From NCBI GenBank assembly GCA_009782775.1, contig WRIL01000002.1, positions 62,001 through 126,000 of the forward strand: 64,000 bases of DNA, written 5' to 3'. This stretch comes from Desulfovibrionaceae bacterium (GTDB lineage: Bacteria > Desulfobacterota > Desulfovibrionia > Desulfovibrionales > Desulfovibrionaceae). The translations under genes and the position numbers were made by a program. Below are positions 51,710 through 60,416 of the stretch, one piece after another. Positions within the stretch are counted from its first letter, which is position 1; each line of letters opens with the position of its first letter. Under the pieces are notes generated by a model. The model did no database searches, was not told the DNA's origin, and saw nothing but the letters and a program-made list of their open reading frames with translations.

Positions 51710-52831
51710 ATGAAATCCTTCGTTGTGAGCGATTCCTGGGATGATTTTATGCTGGAGGCGATCCGGCTGAGCCGGGATGGTTTCGGGCGCACAGCGCCCA
51801 ATCCCATGGTCGGAGCCTTGCTGGTGCGCGACGGCCGGATTATGGCCAAGGGCTGGCATAGAGCTTGGGGCGAGGCGCACGCCGAGCTGGACGTTCTGGA
51901 AGATGCCCGCAGGCAGGGGCTTGACCCGGCCTCCTGCACTTTGGTGGTAACCCTGGAGCCCTGCAACCATCGCGGGCGCACTCCACCATGCGTGGACGCC
52001 ATTCTGGAGGCCGGCATTCGGCATGTGGTCATAGGCGTCCAGGATCCCAATCCTGTGGCCGCTGGCGGGGCGGAACGCCTGGCCGGAGCCGGGGTCAGGG
52101 TGGAGTTTGGAGCGGTGGTCCGGGAATGTTTGGATAATATAGCGGATTTCCTGCATTTCAGGAACAGTCGGCGCGCTTGGCTGACCCTGAAGCTGGCCTC
52201 TACCTTGGATGGGCGCATTGCCGACCACGCTGGGAGATCCAGGGGGATCAGCTCCACGGAAAGCCTGGAATACGTCCATTGGCTGCGCGGCAGGGTCCAG
52301 GCCGTGCTGGTGGGCGGTGGAACCTTTTACGCGGACAATCCCATGCTCACGAGCAGAGGATCGAACGGGAACTTGCCGGATCAGCCTTTGGCGGTGGTGG
52401 TCGCCTCCCATCTGCCGGAGAAAAGCTCCGCCTTTTCTCTCTTGCGCGAACGGGCCGGCAGCACTATATTTTTCACCGACAAGGCGGCGGCGGAGGGCGC
52501 GCGGGGCAGAGAACTGCGTTCTCTGGGCGTGCGGGTGCATGCGATGGAAGAGATGGGAGGCCTGAGGAAAGTCCTTGAGGTTCTGCGCCAGGATTACGCT
52601 TGTCATTACGTCCTGTGCGAAGGAGGTGGCCGCCTGGGATTTTCGCTTTTGCGTCAAGGGCTGGCGGACGAAATCCTTGTGCATCTGGCTCCATTGGTGT
52701 TGGGGGACAATCAGGGCAAACCCCTGTTTGACGGAGGCGCGCCGCAAAGCCTGGGGGGGGCCTCTCGCCTGCGTCTGGTTTCCATGGAACGGCGTGGCAG
52801 GGATGCTGGTCTCAGGTTTTTTCCGGAATAG
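51710..52831 (+). CDS. ribD: Bifunctional riboflavin deaminase/reductase RibD
   Basis: A 373-residue enzyme. The N-terminal deaminase (about 1-150) has zinc motifs GEAHAELDVLE and LEPCNHRGRTPPC. The C-terminal reductase (about 155-373) has LTLKLASTLDGRIA, VLVGGGTFYADNPMLTSR and LCEGGGRLGFSLL. It performs the second and third steps from GTP to lumazine. CGGAGGT precedes the ATG. No FMN riboswitch was seen upstream. Confidence 0.95.
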   Translation: MKSFVVSDSWDDFMLEAIRLSRDGFGRTAPNPMVGALLVRDGRIMAKGWHRAWGEAHAELDVLEDARRQGLDPASCTLVVTLEPCNHRGRTPPCVDAILEAGIRHVVIGVQDPNPVAAGGAERLAGAGVRVEFGAVVRECLDNIADFLHFRNSRRAWLTLKLASTLDGRIADHAGRSRGISSTESLEYVHWLRGRVQAVLVGGGTFYADNPMLTSRGSNGNLPDQPLAVVVASHLPEKSSAFSLLRERAGSTIFFTDKAAAEGARGRELRSLGVRVHAMEEMGGLRKVLEVLRQDYACHYVLCEGGGRLGFSLLRQGLADEILVHLAPLVLGDNQGKPLFDGGAPQSLGGASRLRLVSMERRGRDAGLRFFPE

Positions 52832-52858
52832 ATCAAACCCGGCGGGTAGTGGAGAAGC

Positions 52859-53500
52859 ATGTTCACCGGACTTGTGCAGAGCATCGGCAGGGTCGCCGCC
52901 ATTTCCCCCTCCGGGCGGGAATTGCGCCTGGTGATCCGGCCGGCCGGCCGGATGGAGGACTGCGCTCCCGGCGAGAGCATCGCGGTGAACGGGGTTTGTC
53001 TGACCGTGGAACAGGCCGGGGCGCTGGAATTTTCCGCCTATGCCTCGGAGGAGACTATCAGCCGCACCAATCTTGTGAGGGCGCGGGCCGGCGACGCGGT
53101 CAATCTGGAGCGTGCCTTGCGCCTTTCCGACCGCCTGGGGGGGCACCTGGTAAGCGGCCATATTGACGCCATGAGTGAGCTGCTTCGTATGGATCAGGCC
53201 GGACTTTCCCTGCGCGGGCGTTTTTCCTGTCCTCCGGAACAATCCCGGTATATCTGCGCCAAGGGCTCGGTCTGCCTGGACGGGATCAGCTTGACGGTCA
53301 ATGAACGGGGAGCGGATTATTTTGAAGTCAACCTGATCCCGGCCACCTGGCAGGCCACCATTGCCCGTGACTGGAAGCCGGGACGGAAAGTGAACCTGGA
53401 AACCGACTTGATCGCCAAGTACCTGGATCAGCTCGCGCAACCGGGTAAACAGGGCGGCGTTGCCCTGGATTTGGATTTTTTCAGACGCAATGGATGGTAG
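52859..53500 (+). CDS. ribE: Riboflavin synthase alpha subunit
   Basis: A 213-residue protein of two similar beta-barrel lumazine-binding domains. It begins [14 protein letters not shown], with [12 protein letters not shown] in the first repeat and [13 protein letters not shown] in the second, plus [10 protein letters not shown]. It dismutates lumazine to riboflavin. It lies 27 bases after ribD. Confidence 0.95.
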   Translation: MFTGLVQSIGRVAAISPSGRELRLVIRPAGRMEDCAPGESIAVNGVCLTVEQAGALEFSAYASEETISRTNLVRARAGDAVNLERALRLSDRLGGHLVSGHIDAMSELLRMDQAGLSLRGRFSCPPEQSRYICAKGSVCLDGISLTVNERGADYFEVNLIPATWQATIARDWKPGRKVNLETDLIAKYLDQLAQPGKQGGVALDLDFFRRNGW

Positions 53501-53513
53501 AGGAGTCTTTTCA

Positions 53514-54716
53514 ATGAGTCTGTGTAAAACCGAGGAAGCCATAGAAGAAATTCGCTCCGGCCGTATGATCATCTTGGTGGACGACGAAGATCGCGAAAAC
53601 GAGGGGGATCTGACCATAGCGGCGCAGTTCGCCACAGCCGAGGTTATAAATTTCATGGCGGTTCACGGCCGGGGGCTTATTTGCCTGCCCTTGGCCCCGG
53701 AGATTTGCGAACAGTTGCATCTGCCGCTGATGGCTAAGACCAACGAATCGGGTTTCGGCACCAATTTCACGGTCTCCATAGAGGCAAGGCAAGGGGTGAG
53801 CACGGGTATTTCCGCGGCGGATCGCGCCCGGACGGTGCAGGCGGCCATAGCCGAAGAGGCCTCCCCGCGCGATGTGGTCAGTCCGGGGCATATGTTCCCG
53901 CTCCGCGCCCAGCCTGGCGGGGTGCTGGTGCGGGCCGGGCAGACCGAGGGTGGGGTGGATTTGGCCCGCTTGGCCGGGTTGCGCCCGGCGGCGGTGATCT
54001 GCGAGATCATGAAAGACAACGGCGAAATGGCCCGGATGCCGGACCTTATGGAGTTCGCGGCCAGACATGGCATGAAGATCGCCACTATAAAGGACTTGAT
54101 CCGCTACCGGGTGCAGTCCGGGGTACTGGCGGTGCGCCGGGCGGCCCAGGCGAAGCTCCCCACGCCCTACGGCGATTTCGGGATCATCGTCTATGAGAAT
54201 GACGTGTTGCCCGCGCCTCATGTGGCCCTGATCATGGGGGATCTGACCAAGGGCGGTCCGGTGCTGGTGCGGGTGCATAGCGAGTGCCTGACCGGGGACG
54301 CCCTGGCCTCGTTGCGTTGCGACTGCGGCGGGCAACTGCACGCGGCCATGCGTATGGTGGCGGAAGAAGGACGGGGGGCGATCCTGTATATGCGCCAGGA
54401 AGGGCGCGGCATCGGTCTGACCAACAAGATTAGAGCCTATTCCCTGCAGGACGAGGGGCTGGATACGGTGGAGGCCAACCTGAAACTTGGCTTCAAGGCC
54501 GATTTGCGCGATTATGGCATCGGCGCGCAGATCCTGGTGGACCTGGGGGTACGCCAGATGCGCCTCCTGACCAATAACCCCAAGAAGATAATTGGGCTGG
54601 AGGGTTACGGCCTGGAAGTGACCGAGCGGGTTCCCCTGGAATTGGGATCTTCCTTGTTCAACGAGGCTTATCTGCGCGCCAAGCAGGAGAAAATGGGGCA
54701 TCTCCTGAAAATGTAG
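53514..54716 (+). CDS. ribBA: Bifunctional DHBP synthase / GTP cyclohydrolase II RibBA
   Basis: A 400-residue two-domain enzyme supplying both riboflavin precursors. RibB domain (about 1-200): [21 protein letters not shown]-type [23 protein letters not shown]. RibA domain (about 205-400): [24 protein letters not shown] with the zinc cysteines, and [19 protein letters not shown] precedes ATG 53514. The frame extends upstream into ribE but that start is unsupported. Confidence 0.95.
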   Translation: MSLCKTEEAIEEIRSGRMIILVDDEDRENEGDLTIAAQFATAEVINFMAVHGRGLICLPLAPEICEQLHLPLMAKTNESGFGTNFTVSIEARQGVSTGISAADRARTVQAAIAEEASPRDVVSPGHMFPLRAQPGGVLVRAGQTEGGVDLARLAGLRPAAVICEIMKDNGEMARMPDLMEFAARHGMKIATIKDLIRYRVQSGVLAVRRAAQAKLPTPYGDFGIIVYENDVLPAPHVALIMGDLTKGGPVLVRVHSECLTGDALASLRCDCGGQLHAAMRMVAEEGRGAILYMRQEGRGIGLTNKIRAYSLQDEGLDTVEANLKLGFKADLRDYGIGAQILVDLGVRQMRLLTNNPKKIIGLEGYGLEVTERVPLELGSSLFNEAYLRAKQEKMGHLLKM

Positions 54717-54742
54717 CGGGAAAAAAACACAGGAGCTGGATA

Positions 54743-55213
54743 ATGTTGCATATTAAAACCATCGAAGGGCAACTGGAGGCCGGAGGGTTGAAGATCGCCC
54801 TGGTGGTCACGCGGTTTAATGATTTTGTGGTGGACAAGCTTTTGGACGGGGCGGTGGATTACCTGGTTCGCCACGGAGCCGCGCGGGAGGATTTGGAGAT
54901 TATCCGCGTTCCCGGCGCTTTTGAGTTGCCGCTGGTCTGCCAGAAACTGGCCCGTTCCGGGAGCTACGCGGGGCTGGTCGCCCTGGGCGCGGTCATCCGC
55001 GGAGCTACCCCGCATTTTGAGTATGTCTGCGCCGAGGCGATCAAGGGCTTGGCCCAGGTGGCCTTGGCCTCAGGGGTGCCGGTGGGCTTCGGCCTTCTGA
55101 CCACGGATAATTTGGAGCAGGCGGTGGAGCGTAGCGGAGGCAAGAGCGGCAACAAGGGGGCGGAGGCCGCCGCCGCCATGCTGGAGAGCATCCGGGTGCT
55201 GGAACAGCTTTAA
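54743..55213 (+). CDS. ribH: 6,7-dimethyl-8-ribityllumazine synthase
   Basis: A 156-residue protein of standard length. [35 protein letters not shown], the [13 protein letters not shown] substrate loop and [16 protein letters not shown] are diagnostic. It joins DHBP with the pyrimidine to form lumazine, probably as a capsid-like shell. It is the last plus-strand gene before the convergent HmcF-like gene. Confidence 0.95.
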   Translation: MLHIKTIEGQLEAGGLKIALVVTRFNDFVVDKLLDGAVDYLVRHGAAREDLEIIRVPGAFELPLVCQKLARSGSYAGLVALGAVIRGATPHFEYVCAEAIKGLAQVALASGVPVGFGLLTTDNLEQAVERSGGKSGNKGAEAAAAMLESIRVLEQL

Positions 55214-55247
55214 GCCTTTGGCGGTAGTCCCAAAAGAGCGAACCGGG

Positions 55248-56627
55248 TCAGCGTAAATGTTCCGGCACGATGGCCATGCTGATGATCAGGGGTTTGAGGA
55301 AGCTATGGCGGATGCCGATATGGTATTCTTCCTCCAGGGCGCGTAAGGCATCCCAGCAGTTGTGGCAGGGGGAGATGACCAAAGTTGCCCCGGTGGCCAG
55401 GATCTGGTCGCGTTTGCATTTGAGGGCCAAGTTGCGCTGCTTGCGAAATAAGCCGATGCCGTTAAGCCCCCCGCCCCCGCCGCAGCAATAGCTGTATTCG
55501 CGATTTTGTTCCATTTCTGTGAAATAGCCGTCCTCCACGATATAACTCATTATTTCGCGGGTAAATACGGCGAGACCGTTGTTGCGCACATAGTTGCAGG
55601 CGTCCTGGATGGTGACTTTTTCGCGGATTTTTTTGGCCGGGTCTATTTTAATCCTGCCGCAGCGCAGAGTTTCGGCCAGCCATTCCACATAGTGGATATA
55701 GGGGGCCGGAGGCTGCCCATCAGGGCGTCCGGCCCAGTAAGGGCCTTCGACCACCGTGGCCCGGTGGGCGTGCCCGCATTCGGTGCCGATGACCCGTTTG
55801 GGCTTCAGGCGCTCAATGGCCGCATAGACTTCCAGGACGTTCCCTTTGGCCCCTTCCCAGTCGCCGGCGAACATGGACATGGAGGTCTGTTCCCAGCCCC
55901 GGCTGGGTACGGTCCAGTTTTCGCCGGCTAGGTGAAAGATGATGGCGGCCTGGGCCACGTCCTCCGGGTAGTGTTTTGGTTCGCGGGCGTTCAGGGTGTA
56001 CATGGTGTCAGCGTTTTCTTTGTCCACAGGGATTTCCAGGCCCGGCCATTCATCCTGTTGCTCCTCGCACATCCATTCGCAGGTCTCCACCCATTCTTCG
56101 CTGCTTACGTCCATCTGGGCCTTGTATATCCGGTGCATGCCCGCGCCGATTTTCAGTTCCCAGGGCACGAAGCCTTGGGAATACAAGAGGCCGCGCAGGT
56201 AGCTGAACATAACCCCCACATCTATGCCGTGGGGGCAAAACTGTCCGCAGCGGTTGCAACAGGTGCAGCGCCCCCAAGCGTATTCCATGGCCCGGCGCAT
56301 GAAGGCGTTATTCACCTTGCCCCGGCGGCGGATCATTTCGCCCAGAGTGCTTTGGATCTTGAAGGCCGGAACTTGCTCCGGGTTCCGATCGCTCACCTGG
56401 TACATGAAGCAGCTTTCAGCGCACAGAGCGCAACGGGCGCAGATTTCCAGCCAAGTGCGGGTGCGGGACTTGCAGGTTTTTTGAATATTCTCCCAGAGCT
56501 CCGCCGCATCAACCTCCAGGCCGGTCATTTCTTCGTAGTATTGCTTGCCGCCGTTATCGCCGAGGAGAGCCTTGAGGGCTTTTTCGGTGGTGACGGGCGT
56601 CTTGTTGCAAAACCGGCCTTCGGGCAT
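55248..56627 (-). CDS. HmcF/TmcB-like iron-sulfur (HdrD-type) redox subunit
   Basis: A 459-residue cytoplasmic-side protein. Two [4Fe-4S] motifs are [11 protein letters not shown] (63-73) and [14 protein letters not shown] (121-134). A C-terminal CCG domain has YCCGGGGG and SPCHNC, the catalytic-cluster pattern of heterodisulfide reductase HdrD/HdrB. Length and layout fit HmcF and TmcB, the subunits that face the cytoplasm in Desulfovibrio Hmc and Tmc complexes, which link periplasmic cytochrome c3 to cytoplasmic electron carriers. AAGGAG precedes the ATG. The membrane partner is encoded 21 bases upstream. No multihaem cytochrome is nearby. Confidence 0.85.
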   Translation of the reverse strand: MPEGRFCNKTPVTTEKALKALLGDNGGKQYYEEMTGLEVDAAELWENIQKTCKSRTRTWLEICARCALCAESCFMYQVSDRNPEQVPAFKIQSTLGEMIRRRGKVNNAFMRRAMEYAWGRCTCCNRCGQFCPHGIDVGVMFSYLRGLLYSQGFVPWELKIGAGMHRIYKAQMDVSSEEWVETCEWMCEEQQDEWPGLEIPVDKENADTMYTLNAREPKHYPEDVAQAAIIFHLAGENWTVPSRGWEQTSMSMFAGDWEGAKGNVLEVYAAIERLKPKRVIGTECGHAHRATVVEGPYWAGRPDGQPPAPYIHYVEWLAETLRCGRIKIDPAKKIREKVTIQDACNYVRNNGLAVFTREIMSYIVEDGYFTEMEQNREYSYCCGGGGGLNGIGLFRKQRNLALKCKRDQILATGATLVISPCHNCWDALRALEEEYHIGIRHSFLKPLIISMAIVPEHLR

Positions 56628-56648
56628 GGCAGGCTCCTTGTATTTGGC

Positions 56649-57332
56649 TTACCAGGGGAAACAGGGTCCGCGGGCGCGCCCGCCGCGTTTTATGGCGTAA
56701 TCCGCTCCCAGTTGCCAGCGTGAGGCAAAGTACAAGACCATGTGGGAGAGTCTGGTAAAAGGGGCGAGGATCAGCAGCAGCTCTCCGGAGATGATGTGGC
56801 AGAGCAGCCAGAAATCATACAGTTCTGTATGCAGGCGGGTGGCGAAACCGGTTACGAAGGGCAAGGTCGCCAAGGCTAGGATGCCATAGTCGCTGACGGT
56901 GGTTAGGATGCGCACTTCGGGCAGGGCCAGCCGCCGCAGCAGGATAAAGGTTGCGCCGGCGATGGTTCCCAGGACCAGGACATCGGCCAAGGGCTGCGGC
57001 ATGGAGGGCCGGGTGAAGCCCAGGGTGTCTTGTAGGATGACGTTGTGCCCGGCGAGGAAGGCGGGCGTCAGCACCGCGCCGGTGTGCAGGAGGAGAAAGC
57101 AGACCGTGAAAAAGGGCTGGGTTCGCCAGCCGCGGGTGCCGAAAGGGATAAGCCATTTGCAGATGGAATGGAAGCCGCCTTTCATGCCTTGGGCCAGGCG
57201 GGCGGTATAGGCCACCCGTTCAAGACGCCAGTCCAGTCCCCTGAAGTAGGAGACCAGCCGGTAGATCATGCCGCCGAAAAATACGGTCATGGAAAGGAGC
57301 AGCATGGGCCCGGTGAGGAAATGGTATAGCAT
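56649..57332 (-). CDS. HmcE/TmcC-like integral membrane redox subunit
   Basis: A 227-residue protein with about five membrane helices (5-28, 73-95, 115-135, 148-165, 176-200) and histidines at 83, 96, 179 and 197 that could bind haem b. This matches HmcE/TmcC, the NarI-like membrane subunit. AAGGAG lies seven bases before ATG 57332. The longer frame to 57521 adds 63 basic residues and is rejected. Gene order (E-like then F-like) follows Hmc rather than Tmc. The 197 bases between this gene and arsR hold no clear promoter. Confidence 0.82.
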   Translation of the reverse strand: MLYHFLTGPMLLLSMTVFFGGMIYRLVSYFRGLDWRLERVAYTARLAQGMKGGFHSICKWLIPFGTRGWRTQPFFTVCFLLLHTGAVLTPAFLAGHNVILQDTLGFTRPSMPQPLADVLVLGTIAGATFILLRRLALPEVRILTTVSDYGILALATLPFVTGFATRLHTELYDFWLLCHIISGELLLILAPFTRLSHMVLYFASRWQLGADYAIKRGGRARGPCFPW

Positions 57333-57529
57333 GTGGGCTTCTCCTTGCGGCGCGGCATAGCGCCGCCGAAGGTCCGGGGCGGCATGGGTCTTTCCCCGGT
57401 TACTTGTGGCAACCGATGCCAGTTGCGATGGTAATAATCCTTGCGTGCCCCTAGGGACCATGTCCAAGGCAGGGCCGGTTTTTATGTCTTTAGAACTATG
57501 GCGGCGGGTGTTTTTTTTCAAGGATTTTT

Positions 57530-57871
57530 TCAGGGCAAGGCGTTTTCGCCCTTGGGCTTTTCCAGGCCGTCCCGGATGTGCAGATGCATCTGCCGCAGGG
57601 CGTCAAGAATGGAATCATAAGCCACGGAGTAGATGGTCTGGCGTCCGTTCTTGCGCATGCGCAATACGCCGTTGTTGTGCAGCACGGTAAGATGGTGCAC
57701 GATGGTGGTGCGTCCCAAATCGAATTGGTCCGCGATTTCTTTGATGGAAAGTTCCTCGCCGGGTTTCGGCAACATGATGATTTCCTGGCGGATGGTATTG
57801 CCCAAGGCGGCGAAAACCAGAGTGGCACGGCGCAGATCTTCCGGCAGGCTTTTGCTGGTGGGAGTAAGCAT
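57530..57871 (-). CDS. ArsR-family transcriptional regulator
   Basis: This 113-residue winged helix-turn-helix protein has ALGNTIRQEIIML, then LSIKEIADQFDLGRTTIVHHLTVLHNNGVLRM as the DNA-recognition region and RKNGRQTIYSV as the wing. It has no cysteine pair of the ArsR/SmtB metal site, so it may sense something else. AAGGAA precedes the ATG. It lies upstream of and in line with the HmcE/HmcF-like pair, suggesting it controls them and itself. Confidence 0.85.
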   Translation of the reverse strand: MLTPTSKSLPEDLRRATLVFAALGNTIRQEIIMLPKPGEELSIKEIADQFDLGRTTIVHHLTVLHNNGVLRMRKNGRQTIYSVAYDSILDALRQMHLHIRDGLEKPKGENALP

Positions 57872-57880
57872 GCTTATTCC
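57861..57880. promoter_or_regulatory. Imperfect 20-base palindrome over the arsR start codon
   Basis: The plus strand reads GGAGTAAGCA-TGCTTATTCC, a 20-base palindrome with one mismatched pair and a perfect 12-base core TAAGCATGCTTA centred on the start codon. ArsR-type regulators bind short palindromes at their own promoters, so this is a candidate autoregulatory operator. Confidence 0.45.
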
Positions 57881-58157
57881 TTGTGTTGTTTGTTTGTAGA
57901 AATGAGTATGCGTGCGCGGATGAACGGGCGAAGGAAAAGAAGAGAATTCGCGGGCGATGGAGGAGAGCAGGCGTCTCAGTCATAGGGATCTGCGCGCAGA
58001 TCCTTAAAACGGATATAACATATTTTTTCGGGCATGCAATACGCCGGAAATAAAAGTCTGTTTTCCGGCGGCATAAATCCTCTTGCCTTTTTGTCTTTCC
58101 TGGCACAAAATAAAAAACAATCTTAAAATTCTGTTTTGGAACAGGGAGTTGTTCAGG

Positions 58158-59324
58158 ATGAATTTGGGAGGGTTACGTTATCTGGTGGTCGGCGCCGGTC
58201 TCTGGGGGCTGGTTCTGGCCGAGCGTATTGCTTCCCAATTGGGCGAAAGGGTGCTGGTGTTGGACCGGCGCAGCCATTCCGGTGGCAACTGCTACGCGGC
58301 GAAAGACTCCGAAACCGGCATCGAGCGGCACATTTACGGAACTCATGTCTTTCATACCTCCCTGCCCAGGGTTTGGGAGTACCTGAACCGCTTCACCTCC
58401 TTTACCAACTACCGCCACCGGGTTTATACCGAATATCGCGGGCGGGTGCACCCGCTACCCCTGGGTTTGGCCGCGATCAACAGCTTTTACGGGTTCAGGC
58501 TGAAACCCTGGGAAATGGAAGAGTTCATCCGGAAAGAATCCGGAGGTGGAGAGTTCCCGGATCCGGCCAACTTGGAGGAAAAGGCCGTTTCCCTGGTGGG
58601 GCGGCCTCTTTACGAGGCCTTTATTAAGGGGTACAGCCAGAAGCAGTGGGGGCGGCATCCGCGCGAATTGCCGCCGGAGATTATTTCCCGCCTGCCGGTC
58701 CGCTCCTCCTACAACACCGACTATTTTGACGATCTCTGGCAGGGTATGCCGTCCCAGGGCTATACAGCCCTTTTTGCCAGGCTCTTGCGCCATCCGCTCA
58801 TTGATCTGCAACTGGGCGTGGAGTATGCCTCCATTGCCGACATGGTTCCCAAGGATTGCCAAATTCTCTACTCCGGACCGATTGACGCCTTTTTCAATTA
58901 CAGCCGGGGAGCCTTGGAATGGCGCGGCCTGCGCTTTGAGTGGGAAACCGTGCCCTATTCCGATTACCAAGGGACCGCGGTAATGAACCAGGCGGACCTG
59001 GAGGTCGCCTGCACCCGGATCCACGAGTTCAAGCACCTGCACCCGGAACGTGGCCATCATGGCCCCAAGAGCGTGATCGCCCGCGAATACCCGACCGCCT
59101 GCCAGCCTGGTGATGAACCGTATTACCCGGTGAACACCACAGACAATGAATGTCTCCATGCCGCTTACCTCCAGGACGCGTCGGAGCTCCCCAGGGTCAT
59201 CTTCGGCGGCCGCCTTGGCTCTTACAAGTACCTGGACATGGACAAGACCATCGCCTCGGCCCTGGAATGCTTTGACCAACTGCGGGCCAGACAGGGCCTG
59301 GACTACTGGGAAAAGAAGTCCTGA
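58158..59324 (+). CDS. glf: UDP-galactopyranose mutase
   Basis: A 388-residue flavoenzyme. FAD motif VVGAGLWGLVLAERIA, GGNCY, IYGTHVFHT, GYSQKQWG and the C-terminal GGRLGSYKYLDMDKTIASAL are characteristic. It isomerises UDP-galactopyranose to the furanose form for O-antigen or capsule. ATG 58158 has CAGGGAG upstream. In 57872-58157 only the arsR upstream region and an A+T-rich stretch are seen. Confidence 0.95.
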   Translation: MNLGGLRYLVVGAGLWGLVLAERIASQLGERVLVLDRRSHSGGNCYAAKDSETGIERHIYGTHVFHTSLPRVWEYLNRFTSFTNYRHRVYTEYRGRVHPLPLGLAAINSFYGFRLKPWEMEEFIRKESGGGEFPDPANLEEKAVSLVGRPLYEAFIKGYSQKQWGRHPRELPPEIISRLPVRSSYNTDYFDDLWQGMPSQGYTALFARLLRHPLIDLQLGVEYASIADMVPKDCQILYSGPIDAFFNYSRGALEWRGLRFEWETVPYSDYQGTAVMNQADLEVACTRIHEFKHLHPERGHHGPKSVIAREYPTACQPGDEPYYPVNTTDNECLHAAYLQDASELPRVIFGGRLGSYKYLDMDKTIASALECFDQLRARQGLDYWEKKS

Positions 59325-59356
59325 AAAGAAATCCTGAAAAAAGTTCTGAAAAGAAG
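59317..59356 (+). repeat. Three short direct repeats over the glf stop codon
   Basis: Three 13-14 base units, agtcctgaaaagaa, atcctgaaaaaag and ttctgaaaagaag, follow each other. The first contains the glf stop codon. This may be slippage-generated. The rest of the 63-base gap has a GC-rich inverted repeat but no T-run. Confidence 0.5.
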
Positions 59357-59387
59357 CCTAGGGACCGGCCGGAAGCCGGACGGGGGC

Positions 59388-60413
59388 TTACAGCTTGCCT
59401 GAGGCCGTGAACCGGTCAAGGTCATTCATGGTCTTATGCAGCCTGTACTTGAGCGAACCGTTGTTATGGCGCAGTATATAATGCAGAAAAACCAGCCCCA
59501 GGTGCTGGGGCAGCAGGGCCGTGTTTTTCAGGATGCGATCCAGGGCGCTGTACTTGTCTGAAATGCCGACGGTGTATTGGATCAGCTGGTCCAGGTCGCG
59601 GTCCATGTCCACGGAGGCGTTAAAACGCAGACCGTCAAAGACGCTCAGAATTAAATCGCTGAAGTATTTATCGCCGAAGGGCAGTTTTTTATGCAGCACG
59701 GCCTCTTCATAAAATTTTTCTGAATTTTTTATGCGGTTGATGTGATTCTGTAGGGAAAACGCCCGGTTGGTCGCCGAGCTAGGGCGAACGCACAGGATAT
59801 AGACCACGTTTTCCAGCCAGATCAGTTTGGGGATCTTGAAAAATATCTGCGCCAGAAACCAGGTGTCCTGGGCGTTGCGCATGGACTCATGGTATTCCAC
59901 CTGTCCTTTCCGGATCAGCTCTAGGGGCAGAAGCCAGAGGTGATGGCTGACCAGCAGTTTCAAATGCCGTATGTCCCGGGCTGGGGTGACCACGGCCCCC
60001 CGGTACTCCGGCATGTATTCCTGGTGTTCGATAAATTCGCCGTTTTCGGCGAGATTCAGGCGCTGCCCGCGCACCACCGCCCCGTATTCTTTCCAGACGG
60101 CATAGCGTTTGCCCAGGGAATCTCTGGGGATAACATCGTCCGGGTCGCAAGCGACCATGGTTTCGCCGGAGGCCCGGCGGATGGCCTCATTGCGCGCGGC
60201 CCCAGGGCCGCGGTTTTCCGGAAAATGCGTGACCTTGATCCTGGGGTCGCGGGCGGCGTATTCTTCCAGGATTCCGGCGCAGTTGTCCGGGGAGGCGTCA
60301 TTGACGCATAGAACTTCGTAATCCTGGAAATTTTGGGCCAGGATGCTGTCCAGGCAACGTCTTAGCTGCTTTTCAACATTATATACCGGCACGATGACGC
60401 TTACGGCGGGCAT
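59388..60413 (-). CDS. Glycosyltransferase family 2
   Basis: A 341-residue GT-A enzyme. The N-terminal domain begins VSVIVPVYNVEKQLRRCLDS, has VNDASPDNC and the metal motif ACDPDDVI (DPDD). The C-terminal 200 residues are helical with no recognised domain and resemble the corresponding part of its neighbour's N-terminal GT2 half (YHESMRNAQDTWFLAQIFFKIPKLIWL). It is cytoplasmic and the acceptor is unknown. It is read just after the CDP-glycerol transferase fusion, from which it is separated by three bases. Confidence 0.88.
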   Translation of the reverse strand: MPAVSVIVPVYNVEKQLRRCLDSILAQNFQDYEVLCVNDASPDNCAGILEEYAARDPRIKVTHFPENRGPGAARNEAIRRASGETMVACDPDDVIPRDSLGKRYAVWKEYGAVVRGQRLNLAENGEFIEHQEYMPEYRGAVVTPARDIRHLKLLVSHHLWLLPLELIRKGQVEYHESMRNAQDTWFLAQIFFKIPKLIWLENVVYILCVRPSSATNRAFSLQNHINRIKNSEKFYEEAVLHKKLPFGDKYFSDLILSVFDGLRFNASVDMDRDLDQLIQYTVGISDKYSALDRILKNTALLPQHLGLVFLHYILRHNNGSLKYRLHKTMNDLDRFTASGKL

Positions 60414-60416
60414 GGC

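Noticed and set aside
51611-53656. A 681-codon minus-strand open frame across comEB, ribD and ribE
   Set aside because: It runs antisense through three certain genes, has low-complexity His/Gln/Arg-rich product and no family motif. Long antisense frames are common in G+C-rich genes.
53511-54701. A 396-codon antisense frame over ribBA
   Set aside because: The sense strand encodes complete RibBA motifs and the antisense product is unrecognisable.
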